Source: Polytrichum commune
Lineage: Eukaryota > Streptophyta > Polytrichopsida > Polytrichales > Polytrichaceae
Assembly: GCA_950295325.1 (NCBI GenBank)
Contig: OX485806.1
Span: 11,224,001-11,288,000, forward strand
Direction of reading: 5' to 3'
DNA: 64,000 nucleotides
Below the pieces are notes generated by a model. That model did no database searches. It was not told the origin of the DNA and saw only the letters and a list, made by a program, of their open reading frames with translations. The position numbers and the translations under genes were made by a program. Below are positions 55,891 to 64,000 of this stretch, in pieces (position 1 is the first letter of the stretch; each line of letters opens with the position of its first letter).

Positions 55891-56874
55891 ATCATGTAAT
55901 TTGGTTAGACATGGTGTATACCACAACCCTTTGAATCCCACACAACAAAAATTAATCCTTTGTCGCTGAAAAATTGCGAATCTACCACAGGATTATAGTA
56001 TTTACAAACACTTCAGTGACACGCACAATATGGATTACGTGGACAAAAGCATTGGTCTGTGGGAGAGAGGGGATTATCGCATACGGGTGTACCGTACCTC
56101 TCATCCATCCAATATAAAACTCGATCTCCTATAGGGTTGTGGGTTGATTCATCTCAATTGATTTGGATTAGATTAATTTGGGGTCTTTGAAGCTGATTAC
56201 AATGTCAAATAGTCTGAAAACAAAGGAACCCCCAGATGGCATACTAATTCATGATTCTATGTTCAATGAATGAGAGGTATGGATGTATTTGATAATTACC
56301 TCTCTCCCTAGTCATTTAGTGGATGCGCACTAGTGACTAGTACACGATCCTTGTAGTGATAAAAGATGTTGTGTGGGACTCGTATGGTGATAGTGGATAC
56401 AATGTGTGCTACGATTGTGCCACAAGGCTGACCCATTTCAATCAGGCAAAAGTCATATTTTTCATTTTTGATCTTTTTGGTTATCACTCTCTACCTATCA
56501 TTTATAAGTTTTGAGCATCTCTTTCATACTCGACGTGTATGGATAACTCTAAGGTAGAGCATGCAAAACCAACACTGTTCCCCCAAAAATACCCTGAAAT
56601 CTTGCACAATAAGTATACATTGATTTTGAGAATGTCCACTATGTGAACATCAATGCTCCTACGTTGGTTTTGGGTCATCTACCAACATAGCTTTGAAAAT
56701 TTAAAACTTTTTTGCACACGGAGTTCAAATAACGCATACTTTGATGGGTTGGAAACCTTGTCTATAGTTGAAAAACACCTTGAATCTGCCTAATAATGAA
56801 TTCCATGCTCATCGCTTAAAACGATGGGTTGAGCACCATCCACCTTATTGCAAATCTAGTAATTCGGGTTGGGT
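55891..56874. other. Unassigned DNA
   Basis: No gene or element ends recognised. Confidence 0.35.
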
Positions 56875-57070
56875 TGATGTCCGTTTGAGTGAACTACTAC
56901 AAGGTTTTTGACAACCACTTGTGCAAGTTAAGTATCCGATGAAGGTGTACGAACACACAAGTCTTTTATTCTGCACAATTAATAAGTAAAGTTGTATCCA
57001 TAACTTACAAATAAACTGCACGCACTCTTGTCATTTTCTTATATCGTTTCTCGGGTGCCCATCTATTATT
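56875..57070. repeat. Diverged duplicated block, copy 3
   Basis: Shares GTCCGTTTGAGTGAAC, CTGCACGCACTCTTGTCATTT and GGGTGCCCATCTATTATTG with the other copies. Confidence 0.5.
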
Positions 57071-57429
57071 GACCAGGGCTAGACACCCACCACTTTGAAC
57101 TAAACCCCGACCATATTATTTAGCTCCAAGGAGTCTAGTAAAAACTTGGCCCCCATAGATTTGTGCTTAATCCATCTGAAGCGAATTTCTTTCGAGGCAC
57201 CTCATGCTAATACCGATTACAAACTCGACTATAAAAAACTGCAAACTACAAAATAACCGATCGGGTAATAATGGTGCAGGCCCAGCTCAAAGAAGTGGGC
57301 ATCTATCTAGCCCCTCGCGAGTCCATCATCTATTGACATATCAGTCATTTGATTACGTACTTGTTAAGCTGTTCTTCAATTTCGATCCCTTACTTTATGC
57401 TCACTTATTGGACGTTCTTCGCAAACTAG

Positions 57430-57720
57430 TTGGAGCTGCTGCAACGTTTCTGACAACACCCATGTAAGTTAAGTGCCACCGCATGCAGCAGCAAGTTGTC
57501 TGAACATGCAGGTGTTTTTTCCTTCACAACTAACTTAACTAAGTCATATATATACATACATATATACACACACACAACACACTGTTATGTAGCCGACGAC
57601 GAAGAAATCACACGCACTCGCACTCTTGTCACTTCTTCTATCATTGCTTGGGTGTCCATCTATTGGCATATCATTCACTTGATTACTTACTTACTCATTA
57701 TCATGAGGCTGCCATCGTCA
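57430..57720. repeat. Diverged duplicated block, copy 4
   Basis: GTTTCTGACAACACCCATG, CGCACTCTTGTCACTTCTTC, GGGTGTCCATCTATTGGCAT and GAGGCTGCCATCGTCAT match the others; an inserted TATACATACA/CACACA tract lies at about 57,546-57,577. A fragment (CATCTATTGACATATCAGTCATTTG) also occurs at about 57,327. Confidence 0.55.
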
Positions 57721-58110
57721 TTCCTTGCGAGGGTTGGCATGCTGATACGAGTTGCATGCTGTGCTGTGGCTGCCACTTCCTTTCCTGCGGCAGGAGGAGG
57801 CTGACCTCTCTTTCATTTTGGGTGCTTTGGGATGGACTCTCTCTCTTATAGCTAGGGCTGGCACTAACTTACTACTGTGGCCCTTTTGGAGGCCGCAGAG
57901 CTGAGACGAGAGCGTAATACTTATTGGGCAATAATGACGGCCACCATTTAAGTAGCATGGACAACATCCCATCCACTCCCGGCCCTGGCCTGCCAACCAC
58001 AAACGCAAGGGCCACCACCACATGACTCACTTGGCCGAGCTCCTCCGATCCCCCATTAAATATGCCACTCGACGACCAATGGCTGGGAGAACTGACCGCT
58101 AAGTTAAGTT
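57721..58110. other. GC-rich island
   Basis: Richer in G+C than surroundings. On the minus strand a CTATAAGAGAGAGAG word (about 57,836-57,850) could be a TATA-type promoter, followed by a 32-codon frame beginning MKERSASSCRRK. A 101-codon minus frame overlaps 102- and 67-codon plus frames. No exon structure can be defended. Confidence 0.3.
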
Positions 58111-58114
58111 GCAG

Positions 58115-58975
58115 GTGAACCAGTTCAGTTTGAGATATGACCGGTTGAAACTTTGAGAGTTCAGGAAAAAGTACCGATCGTTTTTAGACGAGTTTAGAGA
58201 ATGGCCTCCAACATGAAAGAAACGGCTGAAAGATGTCGACATGTTTACTGATTGGACTTGGAAACAGTTTGAGAAATGACCGGTCGAAACTTCGAGAGTT
58301 CAGAGAAAAGTACCGATTGTTTGTAGACGAGTTTAGAGAATTGCGTCAAACATGAAAGAAACGGCTGAAAGATGTCAACATGTTTACCGGTTGGACTTGG
58401 AAACAGTTTGAGAAATGACCGGTCGAAACTTCGAGAGTTCAGAAAAAAGTACCGATCGTTTTTAGACGAGTTTAGAGAATGGCCTCCAACATGAAAGAAA
58501 CGGCTGAAAGATGTCGACATGTTTACCGGCTGGACTTGGAAACAGTTTGAGAAATGACGGGTCGAAAATTTGAGAGTTCAGGAAAAAGTACTGATCGTTT
58601 TTAGATGTGTTTAGAGAATTGCCTCAAACATTAAAGAAAAGCTGAAAGATGTCGACATGTAACCGGTTGGACTTGGAAACAGTTTGAGAAATGACCGGTT
58701 GAGAATTTGAGAGTTTAGGAAAAAGTACCGATCGTTTTAGATGAATTTAGAGAATTGCCTCAAACATCAAAGAAATGCTGGAAGATGTCAATACATGACC
58801 AGTTGGACTTGGAAACAGTTTGAGAAATAACCAGTTGAAATTCAAGACTTCAGGAAGAGTACCGATCGTTTTAGATGAGTTTAGAGAATTACCTCAAACA
58901 TTAAAGAAATGTTGGAAGATGCCAATATGTGACCGGTTGGACTTGGAAACACTAGGATCTTGATTGATTATGCTA
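58115..58975 (-). repeat. Tandem array, ~137-bp period, reversed relative of the 17.7-kb array
   Basis: Unit marker GGACTTGGAAACAGTTTGAG occurs at 58,254, 58,393, 58,532, 58,669 and 58,804, with a final variant at 58,939 (intervals 139, 139, 137, 135, 135). Each unit carries ATGACCGGT, GTACCGATCGTTTTTAGA, GAGTTTAGAGAATnG and GAAAGATGTCGACATGTnnACCGG. Reversed, these match the ATTCTCTAAAC...GATCGGTAAT...CCGGT order of the 17,688 units. The minus-strand 91-codon frame is array-derived. Confidence 0.92.
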
Positions 58976-59124
58976 AAAAAAAACTCTCATTACAGTAGGT
59001 GATATGGTGAGCTGTAAGTATAATATATCGATTTAGCTTAAAACATATTTATGAGTGTGATGTTTGGTATATATGTGAATGCATGGTATTAAAATTCAAT
59101 ATTAATAACGATACTAGTTAACCT

Positions 59125-59305
59125 ACCCATGGGTGTCAAAGTTGTAATACTAGTTGAATATTGGTATTTGGTGGGTATATCAAAATGAGAGAATCTTTGT
59201 ATGCTCGAGTTATTGTTTGAGTCCATACGATTCTAAATCATATTGACACTAGGGTGATTTTGCCTAGGTATGAAGGTCCTTACATGGTATATAGACGTGG
59301 TACAT
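59125..59305 (+). repeat. Dispersed repeat D1, copy 3
   Basis: ATTGGTATTTGGTGGGTATA, GAGAATCTTTGTATGCTCGAG, GATTCTAAATCATATTGACA, TTTTGCCTAGGTATGAAGGT; best-preserved copy. Confidence 0.6.
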
Positions 59306-59332
59306 GGTATATAGACATGGTACATGTAAGGT

Positions 59333-59603
59333 AAGGGTTGTTTACATTATGAACCATGGCATGTATCTACCATGGTCTCCTGACTTTTGCATCAAGAGGA
59401 ACTCTTGTGACACTCTCACTGCAAACCCGTTTGACCATGACAATGGATAATGCAGGCTTGAAAATAAGTCTATTGAAAACCTCAAGTTTCATGGTCACTC
59501 TTACGCTTCAAACCAAAGTGATCCTAAGACAAGTTTAACAACCAATCACATATTTTAAGGGAGCAAGGGACGACTTCATGGTCCACGATGTAAACAACCC
59601 CTT
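59333..59603. mobile_element. MITE with AGGGTTGTTTACAT ends
   Basis: The left end AAGGGTTGTTTACATTATGA and right complement AAGGGGTTGTTTACATCGTG are inverted repeats continuing to ACCATG. TA at both borders could be the target. Ends resemble M1 (GTTTACAC) but are distinct. Non-coding. Confidence 0.75.
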
Positions 59604-60679
59604 AGTGGACTTTTGGTCGTGCATGCCATTCATCGTTCATGTCCACGACCTACTAAGTTTGTCCTTGGCTGGCATTAAAATAATGGAATTTCACTTGATT
59701 GCCCATCTAGTTGTTGCAATTGTCGCTTTTGTGCATAAGATTTATGTGATTATGTTTGTGCGAGGTTTCATCACACTATTCACCATCGACATATGAAATT
59801 GTCTTGCAATCACTTTCACTATCAACATACAAGTCTTAGGAAATCAACATGTGGAATTGAAAGAAACATGCAAATCTTTCATTGTTTACCTAGTTCTATT
59901 GATGCAAGAGAATTGATAGTAATAACATTCAACAATTTATTTTAGTGTTTGTACAAGTGTTGAGCCTATTACTTTCATACTAGGCGCAAGCACGGTCAAG
60001 TACACAACTTCATTACCTTGCATAAATTTAAGTGAAAGTGATTCAAAACTATATATTAATTTTGATTTTTGTGAAGGATAATTTATAAACATTTGAAAAA
60101 TACATTGATCTACAAAGCCAAGCAATTTACACTAATAATTTTTTTCCCAAGAAAAGTCTACACATTTTATAAGATGGTTTAAGTAGTGTGCAAGTAGGTA
60201 TTGAATATGCAATCGTCAAATATTGTTTTTAATATGATAAATTTACATTAAATTGAAATTTTTATACCAATTCTTTTTCTTCCAATAGTGCCCTCAAGTT
60301 TATGATGAATCCAAAGAACATGAAAACAAAATCCAACTTCAAAATATTTGAGGTCATAAAATGCACATCTAAAACCAAATTTAGTCATTCTCTTTTGAGT
60401 ATTACTTTTGATGAAATTTTTTGAAGATCTCATCTTGATATTCTATATTGAGTACCTTATGCAACAATAAAGGGCGTCATGGGAAAAAAATTCAATTTAA
60501 ATAACACTTTACTACTACTTTTAGGCGTTTGACCAAAACATTGATGGTTTCAGTATACCGGAGCACTTTTTCCTTACCGGAGCATGTACTTGACCATCCT
60601 TGCTCCCTACAACATAAATTGTCGAACATTATTGTAACTGCCACACTAAGATAATTGGTAGAATAACATACCTTGCCTT
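59604..60679. other. Unassigned AT-rich DNA
   Basis: No gene or element ends recognised; frames of 61-76 codons lack family resemblance. Confidence 0.35.
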
Positions 60680-61735
60680 GCAATGTGCACACTACATGCA
60701 TATTATGAGACTCGGGAAACATGTCCTACATCGACGAAAATTGTCAAGCGTCATTGAAATTGTTTTGGAAATGTACCACTGTAACAACGTTCAACAATTT
60801 ATCTTAGTGTTTATATGAGCACCGATAGGATGTGATGTGAAGGAAGTCCTTCATGCATTGCCCTAGTGGTGCATTAATGCACACACTGCAAACATATTAT
60901 GAGACTTGGGGCACACATCCAAGGTCGATGAAAATTTTCGAGCTTCATTGAGAAAAATATGAAACGCTACCACTATATTAGTGTTCAACAATTTTTATCT
61001 TTAACATGTGTTTGTTTGAGCACCGATAACTTATCACATGGTGTGAAGGAAGTCCTCTGTGCACTACTCTAGTGGTGCATTAATGCGCACACTACAAGCA
61101 TATGAGAGACTTGGAAAACATGTCCTATGTCGATGAAAATTGTCAAGCTTCATTGAGGAAAAAATCTGAAAATCTACCACTGTATTAGTGTTCACCAATT
61201 TAATAATCTTTAACATGTGTTTGTATGAGCACCGATGACTTATGACGTGGTGTGAAGAAGGAGGTCCTTTGTGCACTACTCTAATGGTGCATTAACAACA
61301 CTCTACAAGCATACGAGACTTGGAAAACACGTCCTACGTCGATGAAAATTGTCAAGCTTCATTGAGGAAAAAATCTGAAAATCTACCACTGTATTAGTGT
61401 TCACCAATTTATTAATCTTTAACATGTGTTTGTATGAGCACCGATGACTTATGATGTGGTGTGAAGAAGGAAGTCCTTTGTGCACTACTCTAATGGTGCA
61501 TTAACGACACTCTACAAGCATACGGGACTTGGAAAACACGTCCTACGAAAATGGTCAAGCCTCATTGAGAAAAAAATCTGAACCTGAAAATCTACCACTA
61601 CATTATTCCTATCATCAACAATTTTGATCTTTAACATGTGTTTGTTTGGGCACCAATGACTTATGACGTGGTGTGAAGGAAGTCCTCCGTGCACCACTAC
61701 TGCTGCAGTGGTGCATTACATTGCAATGCACTAAT
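60680..61735 (+). repeat. Five-unit tandem array, ~206-bp period
   Basis: Unit marker GrGACTyGG occurs at 60,707, 60,901, 61,106, 61,315 and 61,524 (intervals 194, 205, 209, 209). Units carry CGATGAAAATTGTCAAGC, TACCACTGTAnTAGTGTTCA, CTTTAACATGTGTTTG, GAGCACCGATGACTTATGA, GTGTGAAGGAAGTCC and GGTGCATTAA. The array ends in (GCACTAAT)n near 61,730-61,752. The minus frames of 60-70 codons (MHKGPPSSHHVISHRCSYKH and relatives) recur by array periodicity; the middle units are most alike. Confidence 0.92.
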
Positions 61736-62340
61736 GCACTAATGCACTAATGCGTGACTTACGTTATTAGTGCCGCCAGCAGTTGTAACTGATGGAGCTT
61801 TTACAGAGGGAGGGGAGGCGGGTGAAGAGGCTCTCGCTCAGTCGGATGTAAAAAGTTTGTTGCATTAATTCATGGCCGCTGCGCTCCTTGCTGCAGGTCG
61901 AGCCCTGCTCTGCAACAAACATTCTTACTGGCTGTGGGTCAATTGAGTTTCATCTGATCAGGCTGACTTATCCCCAGATTCCACCTCCAGGGCCAGGGGG
62001 CGATTATTAAGTTTTATTACTCACTCACTCACTCACTTCACTCACCCGAGCTGCGCCCAGACCCTCGCGAACTAAGTCGCAAGTCACATAAAAATGGGCC
62101 ATAAAAGATGAATGATTCAGCCTGTACCTGGTAAGCTGATAAGCCCCAGTCGCTAGCTAGCCTGATCACTATGATTGCTCCCCATCCAACTCTGCCTCCA
62201 CGAGACTTAACTTCTTACATCCATAAGGCCATCCGCAGGCCTCCTCCTGCCATGGTGTCAGACCCAGCGTTCATGTCATGACATCATCCCCTGTCACTTA
62301 CAAGCTTGAGGTCATGTAAGTTAGATGGATCTGAAACCAT
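61736..62340. other. GC-rich island, possible gene-flanking DNA
   Basis: Contains (ACTC)n near 62,025, CTCGCTCAGTC and GCCGCTGCGCTCC words. A 24-codon plus frame at about 61,872 begins MAAALLAAGRALL, transit-peptide-like in composition, but no continuing exon was identified. Nothing firm. Confidence 0.3.
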
Positions 62341-62624
62341 CACTTTATTAAGTGCCAAGCTTGAAAATTACTACTATTACATAATTGATTGTGGTTTTTT
62401 CCCTTTCCCGAAGGTGAACAACTTTTTCGATAGCAATTGACACATGACATTGTTATTAAGCGGTGTGTGTTTGTTCATGTGGGTTCTGAGAGAATAACTA
62501 TGCGATATTCCAACCTAGTGTGCAAGGAGACTCATATTGAGTTTGAATTTGCACTAGGTGGGGGCATCATCCCATGGTTATACTCTCAACATCCACATGA
62601 ATGAACGCACATCGTTTAATAATG

Positions 62625-63074
62625 TTATGCAGGGGATCCCAACGCATCAAAGTCTGTCTTGTTTGAGTTTTGTATGCGAAAGTTACTCAAGCTCAAAATT
62701 TTATTGATAGGTGATCCAAACCAACACTGAAGCCCCGTGCCAAAATCAAATGTGTACTTGTTGTGGAGTATGTTAGGAGATTTCTTGTGCAATTTTAGGG
62801 TGGGGTCTTGTTTTGAGCACCATCTTCCTTGTGCGGTGAGTCTAAAACGAAACATCGATTGGATCGCCGGAACCTTTAAAAACGTAGCGAGCTTCTTCAT
62901 TTCAGGATGCAAATCTGTATAGAATGGCCATACATTGGGAACCGGTTTAGGTTTACTTATATTTTTGGAATGCAATCGATCGAAGGTTGAAGCCATGTTG
63001 ATCCAAATCATGCTTGCAACTTGGAATGTCAAACCATGACTCACTAAACTTAACCCCTGTTGGGCATGTGCCAC
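62625..63074 (-). CDS. Uncertain 149-codon open frame
   Basis: Among the longest uninterrupted frames in the window. It begins MAHAQQGLSLVSHGLTFQVA and includes STFDRLHSKNISKPKPVPNV, KKLATFLKVPAIQSMFRFRL and KYTFDFGTGLQCWFGSPINK. It is basic, without a signal peptide, membrane segment or motif I recognise. A second frame (62,953-63,132) overlaps its start and looks at least as protein-like, so at most one of them is real. It may be a decayed exon group. Confidence 0.25.
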   Translation of the reverse strand: MAHAQQGLSLVSHGLTFQVASMIWINMASTFDRLHSKNISKPKPVPNVWPFYTDLHPEMKKLATFLKVPAIQSMFRFRLTAQGRWCSKQDPTLKLHKKSPNILHNKYTFDFGTGLQCWFGSPINKILSLSNFRIQNSNKTDFDALGSPA

Positions 63075-63132
63075 GAGGCTCTACTTTAAAGACAGATTCA
63101 TAGTGAGACTGTACTACTTGGTTTTCAGTCAT
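62953..63132 (-). CDS. Uncertain 59-codon frame, possible exon
   Basis: Begins MTENQVVQSHYESVFKVEPR and ends HGFNLRSIAFQKYK. The codon and residue mix looks natural (Cys, Trp, aromatic and acidic residues well spread). It is preceded by TTTTATTGATAG, which could be a splice acceptor, and the end overlaps TATAAGTAAAC, which could be a splice donor. Could be an exon of a dead or unrecognised gene on the minus strand. No family recognised. Confidence 0.25.
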   Translation of the reverse strand: MTENQVVQSHYESVFKVEPRGTCPTGVKFSESWFDIPSCKHDLDQHGFNLRSIAFQKYK

Positions 63133-63394
63133 CTATCAATAAAACTTTGGAAGTTTATAACTTTTACATCTAGAATTCATATATATTACATACCTTGGTG
63201 CGTTGAAATCAATGTTGGATTATTGTATATGTGAATGCATGGATTGCTCAAGCGGACACAAGAGGAAGGCGGTGAACGGACATCGCATGTCAAGGTAAAA
63301 AAAACCATGACCTTCTTTTTCCTTTTCTTTTAAGTGAATGTATGGTAAAAAAATACTCAAAATCACTAATGATGTCAAAGAACCTATCCAGTGA
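63133..63394. other. Unassigned DNA
   Basis: A 77-codon minus frame (63,220-63,453) passes through a pyrimidine-rich tract and lacks family resemblance. Confidence 0.35.
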
Positions 63395-63560
63395 GTATCA
63401 AATTTGTGATACATGGTGGGCATGTCAAGGTCCAAGACCCTTTGTATGACCAAGTTATTATCTAGGTCATTATCATTCTAAACCATATTGATACTACAAC
63501 GGTTTTACCTAAGCTTGACGATTCTTGTGTGGTGTATAGACCTAAATGGTTTTGGAAATA
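63395..63560 (+). repeat. Dispersed repeat D1, copy 4
   Basis: Shares CATTCTAAACCATATTGATAC, GGTTTTACCTAAGCTTGA and GTATAGACCTAAATGG with the others. Confidence 0.6.
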
Positions 63561-63644
63561 AACAAATATCGTTACAACTTACATATTTATTACCTAATAG
63601 TGTCAATCATTTTAATCATTAGTATCCTTGCCAACACTTATAGT

Positions 63645-63925
63645 GGTTTGGTGTAGCTCCTAGAATAGAGACCAAAAAGACAATGTGTGTTTAGAAGAGA
63701 TTGAACTACTTGCTCAAATATGGTAAGCATTCTAAGCTCAATTGTCAATATAGTTGAGGGCACCTATGTAACGTTTAACGAGCACTAGAATCTTCACTTT
63801 GAAACTGAGTAAGATATTCATATAAATTCTGAATATTATGAGGAAAGTGGCTTTGGCCTTGATTTGGAAGTGCTAACCATCTTGTACTAATTGAGTGTTC
63901 CATCTCCTGGGAGAAGTGGGCTAAG
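63645..63925 (-). repeat. Dispersed repeat R, reversed copy 4
   Basis: The complement contains the R-family words GAGGAAAGTGG (reversed TTTCCTCAT), CTTCACTTTGAA and AGAAGAGATTGAACTA, in the opposite orientation to copies at 19, 44 and 50 kb. The last ~75 bases of the window beyond it are unassigned. Confidence 0.65.
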
Positions 63926-64000
63926 TCGGGGAAAAAGTAACCATTAAAGACCCATATATGTACCTTACCTTATAAGCTCGCACCCCAACATTTTTTTCTT

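Noticed and set aside
61064-61697. Three related minus-strand frames of 60-70 codons
   Set aside because: They repeat with the 206-bp array and change length with small indels; no start context or domain.
1-64000. CRISPR arrays, operons, ribosome binding sites or phage modules
   Set aside because: Tandem arrays here lack short conserved repeats with unique spacers, and the element types are plant-like; no bacterial gene organisation is seen.

Overview
This 64 kb window looks like the repeat-filled intergenic DNA of a large land-plant genome. No intact protein-coding gene could be supported. It is AT-rich, full of stop codons, and carries many plant-style miniature transposons (MITEs), tRNA-derived SINEs, tandem arrays, microsatellites and a few decayed transposase or reverse-transcriptase genes. 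A decayed Replitron-type Rep gene points, by inference, to a nonseed plant such as a fern or lycophyte, because Replitrons are known to reach high copy number there. The species is not determined.

Layout. 0-17 kb: Tourist-like and hAT-like MITEs, a SINE with perfect target-site duplications, a 98-bp GC-rich hairpin, and much unassignable DNA. 17-19.5 kb: a GC-rich island, then a six-unit ~164-bp tandem array, an inverted repeat and a reversed array unit. 20-27.6 kb: a dead Tigger/pogo transposase, a very young 409-bp MITE with perfect 48-bp ends, a Stowaway MITE, a ~235-bp tandem array and a further Tourist-like MITE. 28.7-29.7 kb: two related Tourist-like elements head to head, sharing one TTA target site. 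30-36.4 kb: the only protein-rich stretch. It holds coding-like fragments on both strands, the broken Replitron-type Rep (minus strand) and the 3' half of a LINE ORF2 (plus strand). 38.9-41.8 kb: a ~205-bp tandem duplication, one copy of which was split by a 1.2-kb PIF/Harbinger-type element, followed by a four-unit ~205-bp array. 42-53 kb: more MITEs, a second SINE with target duplications, a three-unit 319-bp array and LINE-type zinc-ribbon scraps. 53-59 kb: diverged copies of one duplicated block, then a second tandem array related to that at 17.7 kb but in the opposite orientation. 59-64 kb: a MITE, a five-unit ~206-bp array, a GC-rich island and two overlapping unidentified reading frames.

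The features are not an operon or pathway. The relationships are those of transposon biology: autonomous families (Rep, Tigger, LINE) seen only as fossils, and short non-autonomous elements (MITEs, SINEs) that depended on relatives elsewhere. The most notable items are the Replitron-type Rep fossil at 32.4-33.7 kb, the perfect-ended MITE at 22.35 kb, and the PIF insertion with its uninterrupted sister copy still next door.
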